Positions 46,701 through 58,500 of a stretch of 64,000 bases of DNA are shown in pieces (the stretch's first letter is position 1; the number at the start of each line of letters is the position of its first letter). The translations under genes and the position numbers were made by a program. Source of the stretch: Tetradesmus obliquus (lineage: Eukaryota > Chlorophyta > Chlorophyceae > Sphaeropleales > Scenedesmaceae); the NCBI GenBank assembly GCA_030272155.1, contig CP126191.1:828501-892500 (forward strand), written 5' to 3'. A model generated the notes under the pieces. It ran no database searches and was not told the origin of the DNA. It saw nothing but the letters and a program-made list of their open reading frames with translations.

Positions 46701-47139
46701 TGTGGGTCAAATGCTGTTAACATGGAGTTTTCAGAATTTTTAGCTGTGTTTTGGTGGTGGTGCTCAGCTTCCTGGACTGGCCACTGCGCAGGTGAGGGGC
46801 TGCAGTGCTGTACTGCAGCTGGGCTGGTGCTATGCATGTCCGGCACTTATGTATGCATGTGCGGCACTTCTGTTTGCATAATGTGTGGCACGTGTCGGCT
46901 ATCGCATCTTGTGTAGCTGCGTGCGTTGTTGTGCATAGGATGTCGGTGAACTCCCTGTGCGCGATCCCTGCTGCTACTGCTGCTGTTGCTGCTGCTGCTG
47001 CAGGCTGCTGGGCAACGGCCTGATGGGCAAGACCAAGCTGTGCAGGCCGGGCAGCCACGCGTATGACGCAGACATGTCGGCGCAGGTGTGGGAGGCCAGC
47101 GCGGAGTTTGCCGGCGTGCCTGTGCAGCCACAGGTGTAG
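37289..47139 (+). CDS. Short-chain dehydrogenase/reductase, retinol-dehydrogenase-like, 9 exons
   Basis: Phase-consistent exons: 37289-37370, 37664-37733, 37996-38182, 43977-44089, 44430-44522, 45283-45427, 45946-46068, 46414-46520, 47004-47139; 351 residues. Classical SDR motifs are all present: Rossmann TGATSGIG (12-19), NNAG (92-95), NHLGPYTLT (115-123), Ser142 in VVNVVSVTH and YQHNK (Tyr165, Lys169), then ADPGAVRTN. The family reduces or oxidises carbonyl/alcohol groups with NAD(P)H; the NHLG and PG.V.T features fit the retinol-dehydrogenase/WWOX-like branch. Substrate is unknown. No transit peptide is obvious before the Rossmann fold. The third intron is 5.8 kb and houses two LINE copies and two tRNA genes. 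A TGTAA motif at 47460 may end the transcript. Confidence 0.9.
38366..39178 (-). mobile_element. LINE copy 1: 3' end only
   Basis: About 810 bp nearly identical to the 3' end of LINE copy 2. It codes the last ORF2 segment (VLQEAKQQAVLRFWELLADF, then PAHWRVAVPGDHPFL, ending at 38934) followed by a roughly 570-bp 3' UTR ending near a TGTAACAGACCTC motif. It is 5'-truncated, as is typical of LINE retrotransposition, and lies antisense in the dehydrogenase intron. Confidence 0.85.
39216..39389 (+). repeat. tRNA-Asp cassette with conserved 5' flank (copy 1)
   Basis: About 100 bp upstream of the tRNA (from CCGCTGCTGCTGCTCCAGCC) matches the flank of the second tRNA at 43345-43441 with few differences. 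The duplicated unit therefore includes flank as well as the tRNA gene. Confidence 0.8.
39318..39389 (+). tRNA. trnD-GTC: tRNA-Asp (GTC)
   Basis: A 72-nt cloverleaf: acceptor GTCGCCG/CGGTGGC (two G-U pairs), D-arm GTATAGTGGTCAGTAT, anticodon loop with GTC in CCTGTCACG, T-arm CCGGG-TTCAATT-CCCGG and discriminator G73 as in eukaryotic tRNA-Asp. No intron. A T-run (CTTTGTCTTTT) follows as Pol III terminator. Confidence 0.95.
39990..43215 (-). mobile_element. LINE (non-LTR retrotransposon) copy 2, 5'-truncated
   Basis: Antisense in the dehydrogenase intron. Reverse-transcriptase motifs are visible on the - strand: MGVGPEFCKWVKLLLTN, RQGCPLSPLLYLF and FADDTQVYLRS, then a long connection region and a zf-RVT-type C-terminus (WRLVMDGLPTSQR, CMCGAACPGLVHHFWECP), ending RSDPAQLRIVLAPRSG at about 40623. 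The frame is broken: a stop just before RQGCPL (about 43058), a frame change near 41810-41876 and a stop near 41037. No endonuclease domain remains, so the copy starts within RT. The style fits L1-like LINEs of volvocine and other chlorophyte algae. It cannot be autonomous. Confidence 0.88.
40383..40452. repeat. Small insertion in the LINE 3' UTR bounded by TGTGACAT direct repeats
   Basis: Relative to LINE copy 1, copy 2 has about 68 extra bp here. They are flanked by the 8-bp direct repeat TGTGACAT, which is present once in copy 1. The insert begins with CATCATCATCATG and contains GCCCCGCGCCCC. It looks like a short element with a target-site duplication. Confidence 0.65.
43205..43310. repeat. 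Tandem GAGAGGCTTGTTACAGG units at the LINE 5' junction
   Basis: Three copies of a unit like GAGAGGCTTGTTACAGGAG lie between the LINE copy 2 5' end and the tRNA flank. The last is followed by AAGGCAAGCTATCACC. The same motif (GAGAGGTCTGTTACAGGGGT then GGGCAAGCTAT) forms the 3' terminus of both LINE copies, so these may be remnants of other LINE ends. Confidence 0.65.
43442..43513 (+). tRNA. trnD-GTC: tRNA-Asp (GTC)
   Basis: Identical in sequence to the gene at 39318-39389, with the same conserved upstream flank. It lies in the same dehydrogenase intron, 460 bp before exon 4. A TTTT run follows within 20 bp. Confidence 0.95.
43733..43925 (+). repeat. Two shadow copies of the 5' end of dehydrogenase exon 4
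   Basis: VNHLxP-coding segments occur at 43733-43795 and, with an acceptor CAG, at 43882-43922. They precede the intact exon at 43977. A 45-bp internal repeat (TTTCTGTCACTTCTG) links them. Confidence 0.85.
44178..44216 (+). repeat. Shadow copy of the 3' end of dehydrogenase exon 4
   Basis: The VTHRITTIR coding stretch with a GTGAGG donor recurs about 125 bp after the real exon end at 44089. Confidence 0.87.
44603..44760 (+). repeat. Two shadow copies of the 3' end of dehydrogenase exon 5
   Basis: LANVYTAFELQRR-coding sequence recurs at 44608-44648 and, degraded, at 44722-44756. Donors GTACGG and GTGCGG are retained. The catalytic YQHNK is not included in the copies. Confidence 0.87.
45078..45215 (+). 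repeat. Two shadow copies of the 5' end of dehydrogenase exon 6
   Basis: Acceptor-bearing copies of the RLGARGLQAVA start occur near 45080 and 45176. The second runs into a TAA. Confidence 0.87.
45485..45696 (+). repeat. Three shadow copies of the 3' end of dehydrogenase exon 6
   Basis: The IDNCYAPPEDGAQ segment recurs with ends at 45530, 45612 and 45693 (spacing 103, 82, 81 bp), each keeping a GTGCG donor. The middle copies share a 60-bp intronic spacer. Confidence 0.9.
46136..46264 (+). repeat. Shadow copies of the 3' end of dehydrogenase exon 7
   Basis: A VFTWPQ-coding copy with GTGCGT lies at about 46140-46167. A more decayed version with the preceding CTTGCTGTGCACGC flank lies near 46232-46262. 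Confidence 0.8.
46596..46796 (+). repeat. Two shadow copies of the 3' end of dehydrogenase exon 8
   Basis: The VVLSFLDWPLRR segment recurs at 46600-46639 and 46752-46791 with donors GTGGGG and GTGAGG. Both are well preserved although intronic. Confidence 0.9.
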
Positions 47140-47588
47140 ACGGGCAGTAGGAACAGAAGGAGAGGGGTGACACGCTGTGCACAGGCAGCAGCAGATGGGT
47201 GTAGCGCAGATCGAGGCTGTGGGTGGTGGTAGAGGGCGTGTACAGAGCTTGGAGAAAAGATGGAGGTGGACAGTTTTGCCGTGTAGGTGCTGCAGCCGCC
47301 GGCATATTCGTCTGGCAGTGGGTGCTGCATAAAGACATTGGCAGCTATTTTGCGTTGGTAGCCTGTTGGTAGCCGGGGAATTGGGTTTTAGCCAATTTCG
47401 TGGTCTGCTTTGGATAATAAACAGTACTGGTGCTGCTGCTCGATTGTTCGAAAAACCTTTGTAAGCGCCCGGATTCGAAGGGGCTACCTGCAAAAACGGC
47501 CTTCAAATGAGCTGCATTTGCTGAATTGACATCAAACGCCGGCACCGCCCTCTCCAAGAGATCTGTCCCGCAGCACCAGTTGTGTGCT

Positions 47589-47660
47589 GTCGCCGTAGTA
47601 TAGTGGTCAGTATCCCTGCCTGTCACGCAGGAGGCCCGGGTTCAATTCCCGGCGGTGGCG
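47589..47660 (+). tRNA. trnD-GTC: tRNA-Asp (GTC)
   Basis: Same 72-nt sequence as the other two copies, downstream of the dehydrogenase gene. The far upstream flank is not obviously shared, and no LINE is attached. A TTTT follows immediately. Confidence 0.95.
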
Positions 47661-48535
47661 ATAGTTTTGTCGTTCCACACTGCTGCTTCAGGATCCCACT
47701 GTTGCATGTCTCCGAGACAGCGGCTGCTTGACACTGCAAGCTCGCCTTGCAGGCTCTCCCCTGTAAGTTCTTCTTCTTGCTTTGCTGGCAGGCAAAAATG
47801 CACGGTGTGGTTGCAGTTGCTATCCAAGTCGCCATTCCGTCAGTGCTCTGCCAAGAGTTGTATCACAACATGCAAGTCACGCTTGGCGCCTTTGCGCCAT
47901 GATCACTTCCCGGAGTGTCATCCACTCGCCGCAGCTGCCACATCACGAACACATGTCCAGCGCAGGCGAGGTGGCACAGCCAGCCATGAACTGCATACTC
48001 TGGCTTTGGCATGCATCAGCATCCGGACCATCCAGCATCAGCATCAGCTGTTAATGAGCCACCACCAACAACATACACACGAAGTGAAGCCAGGCCATAT
48101 GCTGACCATGGCTAACAGAACAACAGCTCATGCACCCCAGCTTCGCATACAACCTCCCAAACCACCAGCTCCAGGCTGTAACACCCACACAAAACACCAC
48201 ACGCCAACAGAGCACAACCGCCTCCTGCTCTCTGAACTGCCAACCGCCGAATGAAAAACACAGCAGACTGCTTACACCAACCTAATTTGAGCGACACATC
48301 ACTAACAAGCCGCCGCCAGCCCTGCAGCCTCCCAGGGTCCCAAGAAGGCATCAAGCCCATCCACACTCTCAGCCTCGCACGGTGCGCTGCTGCACGCACT
48401 GCACCACATCACCCCACTTGTACCCTCTACCGTGCATTGCGCCTACAACCGCCAAGTTCGCCCCCCTCCCTGCTCCTCCTGTAACCGCACTTCATCCTGC
48501 AGCCTGCACCACACTGGCAGCACATCTGCACACGC
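47661..48535. other. Intergenic and IF-2 3' region
   Basis: No coding segment recognised. TTACA at 48272-48276 gives a TGTAA signal on the - strand about 260 nt past the IF-2 stop. A 30-bp copy of the IF-2 terminal exon end lies at 48376-48410. Confidence 0.5.
48376..48410 (-). repeat. Shadow copy of the 3' end of the IF-2 terminal exon
   Basis: The sequence coding the last residues ([12 protein letters not shown]) recurs about 170 bp past the stop codon. Confidence 0.8.
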
Positions 48536-50937
48536 CTAGCTACGCACGGTGCGCTGCTGCACGCACTGCACCACATCCCCCGGCTTGTAGCCCCCAAACC
48601 GGCCCTCATCCAGCACCACACCACACTCCCCAGCCTTGCCCACAGCTGACACATCATTCTTATGCTGCCGCAGGCTGCTGCAGGGCCCCTCATACACCAC
48701 CTCCCCATCCCGCACAACCCTAAACACCACCCCAGACGCGAGCTGTAGGGAGCCCTCCTGAACCCTACACCCTGCGACGCTGCCCACCTCCCTGCGGTTG
48801 CGCAGCAGCGGGAACACTTGCAGGACGGTTGCACTGCCCAGCACCTGCTCAGCCAAGCTGCCTTGGCCTCCAGCCACACCTGACTCTGCTGCAGTGATGC
48901 AGGACTCTATTTCATCTAACAAGTGGTAGATTACGCGGTGCTGCAGTACCTCCACCTTGGCTGTTTTCAATGCTGCATCTACATCAGCAGCAGGGGCCCG
49001 CAGGTTGAAAGCAACCAGCCGAGCGCCAGTGGCAGCTGCCAGGTGTACATCAGAAGAAGTGATAGGTCCTACACCGCAGTACACCACCTTCAAGTGCACC
49101 TTGCCGGCTGCTGCTGCTGTCACTGCATCACGCACAGCCTCAGCCGAGCCCTGCACGTCCGCCTTTATAACAAACGTTATAACGGGCGCGTCAGGAGGCA
49201 GTGTTGCTGCCTCGTCTGCTGCAGCAGATGTTGCGTCCGCTGCGCCTGCTGCTGCAGGCGACGGCTCATCATCTGTAGCCGCGTCTGCTGCTGCGTCGCT
49301 GGCTGTTGGCTGCATGCCTGCAGCTTGCTGCTTAAGCTGCTCCTCTTCGAGCTGCATGGACTGCTGCAGCATTGACTTGCGCTCGCTGTTCGTGTGGCGC
49401 TTGAAGCCGCCCAGCTGCAGCTCGCGGATGCGCTGCCGCAGCTGCCGCTTCCTGCAAGCAGCAGCGGGACAGGTGTTACTGGTCAAACATGGTCAAAGAT
49501 GGTCAAACGTGTTTTTGAAAATCCGAGAAAGCAGTGGCGAAGCATGCAGGGGAGCTAGCTGGAGCAACGTGCACGCACCGGAAAGGACACCGAGGCAACA
49601 TGCAAGGGCAAGCGGCAGCCTTGCCGCGTCATCATGGTTTGGTACCAATTCCTGTGTTGAGAGTGTTGCTGCACTTGCAACTCTCACATCTCATGAATTG
49701 ATACCAACCCATGCTTAAGATGAACCAACCCATCGAGATGTCATAAAGACCATGACAGGCCGTGTGCAACACCCCGAACAGCACAGCTGCAGCTGCTGCC
49801 AGGTCACATGCGCTACACAACATGCTAACATGCAAACTGCAATCTCACTGTCAACAACACCTGTGTGTTGAACTAAATCACATACAAATGCAACCACAAT
49901 GACAACAACACGCCTGCAGCCGCCCCACCTCTCATACTCCTGCTGGCGCAGCTGCGCCTGCCGCCTGCTGTGCTCCGCCTGCATCCTTGCTAGCTGCCCC
50001 TGCCTGAAATCCTCCGCCCGCGCCGCCCTCGCTGCAGCCATCTTTGCTGCTCTCGCATCGCTGCCCACAACAATGAGCTCGTCTCCTGCAGCTGGGATGG
50101 CTCGCAGGCCCGACACGACAGCGGCTTGGCCGGGGCCTGCTTGGGTGATGCTGGCGCCACGGCCGTCCTTGATGGCGCGCACCTGACGCAGCAGAAGGCG
50201 GTGTGTGCGGTGTGTGCAGCCATGAGATGGACTAGCTGTATGTGAGTGGGCGTGCAGGCGCTACAGACCCAGGCCCACTGCCAAAGAAAGGGACACAGCA
50301 GGTACTGCGCTGGACACCAGGCGGCCGCTGCTGCTGCTGCTCCAGCACGAAACAAAGGGAACCCAGGAGGCTGCTGACACAGCCGCAAGCCACGCCGGCA
50401 ACGGTACAAAAGCGGGTACTGAACAGGGCGTGTGGCACAAACTTCTGCTGCTGCTGCTACTGCTCCTGCTAACCGTAAGTTGTAACTAGCAGTTGCATGC
50501 AGCAGCATGCGCTCACCTTGCCGTGCTCTGTCCCGACCACGATGGGGTCGCCCAGGCGCAGCGTGCCGCTGCGCACAATGACCGTGGCGACAGGGCCCAG
50601 GCCCTTGGCAACCTGCAGGGAGCACCAAAATTGTGCAGGTGGGTCAATTGCAAAACAGTTGACGTCTTGTTGCTGGGACTTGTCACACAAATGCAGTGCT
50701 GCAGCATGTGTGGCATTAACCATGATGCAACTGCAGCAAGAGCAGCAACACCCAAGGAGACCACGGGACCTGAGGTGTTGAATGTCAAACATCAGCGTGA
50801 TTGTCTTGCACCGTACTGCCTACATCACAGTTAATGGTCAAATGTAAACTGCTTCAGGCAGAGCAGCCGCACCTGCGCCTCCACCACCACCGCCGTGGCA
50901 GGCACGTCGGTGCGCGCCCGCAGCTCCATCACCTCAG

Positions 50938-50997
<60 letters not shown>

Positions 50998-52129
50998 GCG
51001 TAGGTAGTGATAGATTATTACTAGCTGCACATCGCCACCATACTCCTCCAGCTCCAGCCCCTCTGACATTATGCCATTCCTTGCTCTCTCGGTTGATTGC
51101 CATGCTTGGAAACTAATTCAACAATCACACACGTTTGACAAAGCACCTCATCAAGACCGTGTTTGCTGCACTACAATGTGTGGTGTGCAACAACAGCAGG
51201 TGACACCCACCTGCAGCAGCAGCGCCTCCTCTAGTGCGTCCAGGCCCTGGCCCTTCCGTGCTGCTGTCTCCACCAGCTGCACGTCCCCGCCATACTCCTC
51301 CAGCTCCAGGCCCTCAGACAGCAGCTGCAGCTTCACCTGCTCAATGCGCGCCTGCAGAAAATGAAAATGGCACAAACAGCAACATATGGGTGGCTGAGAC
51401 GAATGAGATTGGGCTGAGACTGGGATTGTTTCAAAGACCCCCCAGAGTAAGAAAAAATATGGTTGGCAGCACACGGGTGCTGAGCTGCCTGCCTGTCTGT
51501 TTGGCTTCCTGCTGCAACAAATTCAGCAGCTGCAAGTTCAAACATTCACAACATGAAAAAGTAACACATGTGTGAGAGGCCTCACCCGGGGCAAGTCACA
51601 CTTTGTCAGTGCCACCACCACCAGCACCTGCCTGCTTGTCTGCATGGCTTCTGCTGAGGCAGCATCTGCAGCTCGTACTTAACACTACAACATCACAAAG
51701 TAACACATGTGTAACATATCCCACCTGGGGCAGGTCACACTTGGTCAGCGCGACCACCACCGGCACCTGCCTGCTAGTCTGCATGGCTTCTGCTGAGGCA
51801 GCATCTGCAGCTCGTACTTAACACTACAACATCACAAAGTAACACATGTGTCACATATCCCACCTGGGGCAGGTCACACTTGGTCAGCGCGACCACCACT
51901 GGCACGTGTGCGGCACGGGCGTGTGCCAGCGCCTCACGCGTCTGTGCCATCACTCCATCATCGGCAGCTACCGCAAGCACCACAATGTCGGTTGCTGCTG
52001 CTCCGCGCGCGCGCATGGCGCCGAATGCTGCGTGGCCGGGGGTGTCTAAGAAAGTGAGGCGCTCGCCGCTGCCGGGCATGACAACTTCAAAGGCGCCGAT
52101 GTGTTGTGTGATGCCGCCGGCCTCTGCAG

Positions 52130-52185
<56 letters not shown>

Positions 52186-52787
52186 CGACAGCAGCAGAGC
52201 ACGCACAGCTTTAGCTTTGGCAAGACGCCACAAGACAAAGCAGGGGACACAAGAGGCAGCAGCAGAGCATAAATAAACTTGGTTGTGACAATATGGTCCA
52301 CAGCATGCTGTTCAACGCACCTCCCGCAGTCACGTTTGACCAGCGCAGCGCATCCAGCAGACTGGTCTTGCCATGATGTACATGGCCCATCACCGTCACC
52401 ACAGGTGGACATAAACCGCACAGCTGACCAGCATCCAGTTTGCAACTAGCAACTACAAATAGATCATTCGGGGCAAAACAATATATCAGTGGAGGTCAAA
52501 CATAAGATGCGATGTATATTTCCTAAACATAACTCAACGCTTTCACAATACTGGTTTAAACAACGCACCTCCTGCAGTCACGTTTGAGGAGCGCAGTGCA
52601 TCAAGCAGACTGGTCTTGCCATGGTCAACATGGCCCATCACCGTCACCACTGGCGGGCGCGGCGCTGCTGCTGCTGCTGCTGCTGCTGCTGCGGCGGCAT
52701 CTTCTGGAGGCCTCAGCAGAATCTTGCCGAACTCAAGCGCTGCCAGCTCAGCAGATTCGAGTGAGACGACGTCCTCGGCTGCACAGC

Positions 52788-52853
<66 letters not shown>

Positions 52854-55031
52854 CATCACGTCAAAATTAAGCAGAATCGTGCCCAAGTCGAGCGCTGCCA
52901 GCTCAGCTGATTTGAGTGAGACCACATCCTCGGCTGCAGGGAGAGAAGGGACGTCCGCAAATCAGCAGCAGCAGCAGCAGCAGCAGGGGCAATAGAATCA
53001 TTAAGAATCTGCCAAAATCAAACGCTGCCAGCTCAGCTGATTTGAGCGAGACCACATCCTCAGCTGCAGGGAGAGAGGGGGTATTTGTAGAAAGCAGCAG
53101 CAGCAGCAGCAGGGGCAGTGGTATCGTTCAGGATATTGCCAAACTCGAGCGCTGCCAGCTCAGCTGATTCCAGCAACACCACATCCTCGGCTGCAGAGAA
53201 AATGGCAGGAGGATTGCAGACAGCAGCAGCAGCAGGGGAAGCAGATGTAGTCAAGAGAGCCAGCATCCTCAGCTGCGTGACGAGGTGCAAGGCAGGTGCA
53301 ACAAGCCCCGGTTGCATGCCAACCACCACCACACGGCTCAACTACAGCACAAACCACAAGTTGTCATTATGTTTCACTTTAGTAACAGCTACATGACTGT
53401 TACGCCAGTCACCAACCTGATTGCAGCTCCTCTCCCAGCTGCTCCTGCAGCAGGGACTCCCGCTGTGCCAGTTCAGCACCCAGCAGCAGCGCCAGCTGCT
53501 GCACAAAAAGCACATGCCTGTTATCAAGTCAATTTGTAACATTTGTAAGAGTTATAACACATCCTCACCTGACTGCAGCTCTTCTCCCAGCTGCTCTTGC
53601 AGCAGGGACTCCAGCTGTGCCAGCTCAGCACCTAGCAGCAGCGCCAGCTGCCGCACAGAGCACATTGCAGGCATCTGAACCTCTTGCAACTGCCGCTGAC
53701 CGCTGCTGCTGCTGCTGCTGCTGTCGGCCGCACTAGCTGCACCGAAGTTCTGCTGCTGCTGCTGCGTGTGCAGCTCGTCGTCGGATTCGGAGTCTGTTTC
53801 GGAGTCAGACAGCAGGTCATCTGCTGCTGCTGCTGCTGCTGCTGGATCAGTGTCGCTGCCTGGTTTGGCCTGCTGCAGCTGCTGCAGCTTGCTCGCCCAG
53901 CGACTGCTGGCGGCGCTGCCCGCTGCTGCGGCGGCTGCAGCAGCAACACATACATACGACAGGGTTGGCGTACATACAACAGCGTGGCTACACAGCGAGA
54001 AGGAAGAGCAATTTGGGGGATGTGAGCATGCGGCACGCGGTGTGGTTTATGACCATATAATGCATATGGCAGGATGGGAGACATGTATGTATACAATGGT
54101 GCAGGGCGTGGCACAAGACAGCACTTGGCACTGATTGAGCGGTCATATGTAGAGGCGCCGATCCCAGCTGCCTGCATGCTTGCATGTATAAGAACGAATT
54201 TACACATCCTCCGAGCCCTCACGGACCGCAGTGGATGCGAAACTGCGCATTCAAGCAAAGCTGAGCCACAAGACCTCTCGTCCTAAGTCTCCTGGCCATC
54301 CGCGTAGGGTGCAGCTGGTGCATGCAGGCATAGCACTCGTCAGCGTGGCTGGCATGTAGGCTTAGCATGTGCTGCAGCCAGAGGAGCAAGGCAGAATGAC
54401 TGCTCACATGCCAGGGTGCGGCAAACTTAGCTTTAGATGCAACAAAAGCACAGCGCTGCACAACACAAACCCACCTGCTCTCCGCGCAGCTTTCTTCTCA
54501 GCCTTTGCCGCTGCTGCTGCTGCCAGCCCAGCCTGCTTGCCCTTGGCCTTCACTTTCCTTCGCTTTGCTGCAGCCGCCTTTGCATCCAACCCCTCATCAA
54601 CTGCAGACTCCTGCTGCTTGCCGCGCCCTGCTGCTGCCGCACTACTGCTGCTGCTGCTGCTGCCGCCGATGTTTTGCAGTAGCGCCCTCATGCGCGCCTC
54701 TGTCTCTTGCTCTAGCTGCCAGCTGGCAGCAGCAGCAGCAGCAGCAGCTGCTGCGTCTGGTGCTGCTGCAGTTGGCGTTGCTGACCAGGAACCAGACGGC
54801 GTCTGTGTAACTGCAGCTGACTCTGCTGCTGTTGGGGGCCGAGAGACAGCGGCCCACGCACGGTCTGCTGCAAACTGCTGCTGCTGAACATGCTGCTGCT
54901 GCTGTTGCTGCTGCTGCCACGAGCCAGACAACACATCCGCAATGCCACTACTGCTACTGCTGCTGCTGCTGCTGTCTGTGGCGGCAGTGGAGCGGAGCAG
55001 CTCAGCGTCTTGCAGCAAGGCACCCAGACCC

Positions 55032-55069
<38 letters not shown>

Positions 55070-55856
55070 CAGGCCTGCAGTATCTGCATTACTGCTGCTG
55101 CTGGCTGCTGCGGGCTTCCCTGCTGATCCAAAAGCTGCTGCAGCTGCCTGCAGCCGCTGCTGCAGGGTCTGCTGCAGCTCTGTGGAAGGTGACAAACTGC
55201 CATCGCTGCTGCTGCTGCTGCTGCTGCCGCTGCCGCTGTTATCAGCTGCAAGCACCTTACTCAGATCAGACTGCCAGCCAGAGCCGTCAGCAGCCTGCTT
55301 CATAACACCGCTGCTAGACCCTAACACACCGGGGTTCAGCAGCAGATCTTGCAAGCTGAAACCTTCGGCTGTTGGTGCTGCTGCTGCTGCTGCTGCTGCT
55401 GATGGTCGCTTTGCTGTTGCTGCTGATGCAGCATGGCTGGCCTCCTGCATTATGGCACTCAGATCGAGCTTAGGGGCATCATGCATAGCATCAGCAACAT
55501 CAGCAACTGCTGCAGTTGTAGCTTCAGCTGAAGCACTGGCAGCAGCAGCCGCAGTTGAGGTGTCTGGTGCTGCTGTTGCCGCCTCCGTTTCTACTGCTGC
55601 TGCTGCTGGTGTGTCAGCATGAACCACCTCTGCAGCTGCAGGTGCATCCGCTGTGCTGCTGCTGCTGCTGCTGCTTGGTTGGAGAGCTTTCAGGATCGCT
55701 TCCAAGCTGCTCCCTGCTGCTACTGGTGCTGCTGCTGCCGCCACGCTGCTGCTGCTGCTGCTGCTGCTGCCAGGTGCTGCCACTGCATGTGGTCTGGCCT
55801 GCTGCTGCTTGCCCAGGCTCTGCAATAGTGTGGCTAAAGATACCTTGGCCGTCTGC

Positions 55857-55889
<33 letters not shown>

Positions 55890-56745
55890 AGGCCATGCTC
55901 CAATGTTTCGTGATCTGGCTTGTGAGCTGGCTTATGATCCGGTGCTCGATCAGGTGCTTGATCTGGCGTCAACTGATCCTGCCTGGGCCCCCGCCATTTC
56001 TTTTTCTTATTCAGCACAGCTTCAGCATCTGCTGCTGCTGCTGCAGCAGCATCTGCCGCTGCTTCAGTGTAAGCTTGAATGGATACTTCACCAAGCGCTG
56101 CCCCACTGCTGCTGCTGCTGCTGCTGCTCTCTGCAACAGGCGGATGCAGAGTATCCAGCCCCGCTGGCCCGCTGCTGCTGCTGCTCACTACCCTGCTGCT
56201 GCTGCTGCTGTCTGCCTCAATGCTGCTGCCAACTGCAGCAGGTAACTGCAGAGTATCCAGCCCAGCTGCCCCGCTGCTGCTGCTGCTGCTGCTGCTGCTC
56301 ACCGCAGCAGGTGGATACAGCGAATCCAGCAGAGCGGCCAAATCCTGCTGGGTTCCTGCAGACTCTTGCAGTCCCTCTGCTGCTGCACTTTGCTGCTGCT
56401 TATGCCTGAAGTCCGCAAGCAGCTGCTGCAGTGACACCCGTGCCTGCTGCAGCTGCTGCTGCTGCACCTGTGTGCTTTGATTCGCCTGCTGCAGCAGCTG
56501 CAGCACATGGTGCGCCAGGTCACTGCTAGATGCTGCTGCTGCTGCTGCTGCTGCTGGTGCAATTTCATCCAGCAGCTCATACAAAGGAGGTGCTGATGTG
56601 GCAGCAGCAGCAGCAGGGGTGGCAGCAGTAGCTGCTGCTGCTGCTGCTGCTGTTTGCTGCTGCACGTCCTGCAGGTTCAGTGGCTTGGTCATGGCAATAA
56701 CTCGCTCCATAGCCTCATGCACGTCTCGCTGCTGCTCCATTGCTG

Positions 56746-56776
<31 letters not shown>

Positions 56777-56807
56777 GTCAGGATCAGAAAGCTGTGCTGA
56801 ATCTGGC

Positions 56808-56838
<31 letters not shown>

Positions 56839-57422
56839 GTTGAAAGTCTGCCAGCACAGCATCAAAAGATGACAGCAGCTCGCCATCTGAAGCAGCAGCA
56901 GCAGCAGGGGTGGCAGCAGCAACTGCTGCTGCTGCTTGCTGCTGCAGCTCCTGCAGGTTCAGTGGCTTTGACATGGCAACAACTTGCTCTGTTGCTTTAT
57001 GTACATCTCGCTGCTGCTCCCGTGTTACTGCTGCTGCTGCCTCTGATTCAGCAGGAACAGACAGCTGTGCTGCTTCCGGCGCTGCTGCTGCTGCTGCTGC
57101 TGTTGGCTGAAGCTCTGCCAGCAGCACAGCAGCGAGTGATGACAGCAGCTGGGCTTCAGAAGCAGCAGCAGTGGCTGCTGCAGCAGCAGCAGCGGCAGCA
57201 CTGCCACTGCTGGCTGCTGCAGCGGCAGCAGCAGCAGCCTGTCGGTGCTGCTGCAGCTGCTGCTTCAGGTTCACCAGCGGAGCCTGCTGCTGCTGCTGCC
57301 GCTTCGGTTTCGCCGCCTGCTGCTGCTGCTGCTGTACACTGGCAACCGGATCCTTGGTCCGCTGCCAGCGCTGCTGTGCTTTTGCTGTGGATGCTGCCTC
57401 CTGCTGCTGTGCTACTTCCGGC

Positions 57423-57454
<32 letters not shown>

Positions 57455-57523
57455 GGATGGCTCAGAAGGTGCTGCATCAGCAGGCCTCGTCTGCAGCTGT
57501 TTCAGGTAAGCTGCCCAGCCAGA

Positions 57524-57563
<40 letters not shown>

Positions 57564-57622
57564 GGAAGTGTGTCCCCTGCCTGCCAATGATCCAGCCGCT
57601 GCTGCTTATGCTGCCTGTGCTT

Positions 57623-57661
<39 letters not shown>

Positions 57662-58462
57662 CTCTGCAGCCTCACCTTCCGCATGCAGCTGCTGCAGGCG
57701 CCGCCGTGGCCGTCCCTGCTGCTGCTGCTGCTGTTGCTGCGCCTGGCGCGTCTGCTGTTGCGAAGCCCAGTACTGTGTTACCGCGCTTTGTTTTTGCTGC
57801 TCTCGCTGCAACTCTTGCTGCAGTTCTGAAGCCCCAGCTTGCCTGGCCCTCCTTCGCAGCTGTTTGTAAATAGAAGCCACCTCACGCTCATAAGCTTCTG
57901 GCGCCTCGCCTGCTGCTGCTGCTGCTGCTTGTGGGGGCGGCAGGGGTTTAGGAGACAGCACCATCCTAAACCCTCCTGGAAGCTCGACAGGCACAGCTGC
58001 CACATCAGCAACTGTCACGCCAGCTGGCTGGTTCTGCTTGACTTGCCATGATGATGAGGGCAGTGCAGCACCAGCAGCAAGCTGCTGCAGCAAGCTCTGC
58101 ACACCTGCCTGCTGCTGCTGCTGCTGCTGCTGCTGAGCTGCACTGCTGCTGATGCTGCTGCTGCCATTGCTGCCACTGGACGGGCTTGGCTCCTGTGGCA
58201 GCCGCCGCTGCAGCATCTGCTGCATGTCCTGCCATGAGGGTGGATCCTGACCCAACCCACTGCTGCTGCTGCTGCCGGTGCTGCTGCCGCTGCTGCTGCT
58301 GCTGCCGTTGCTGCTGCTGCTGCCAGCCATCATCTGTGTCATGTGACCTAAGCTGGATGCAGCAGCAGAGCCTTGCCGCAGCACATGCTGCCCTTCAGCA
58401 GCAGCAGCAGAGGGCTCACTTGAGTGTATGTGCAGGCGTTGCTGGAAGCTGTGGCTCGCCCC

Positions 58463-58500
<38 letters not shown>

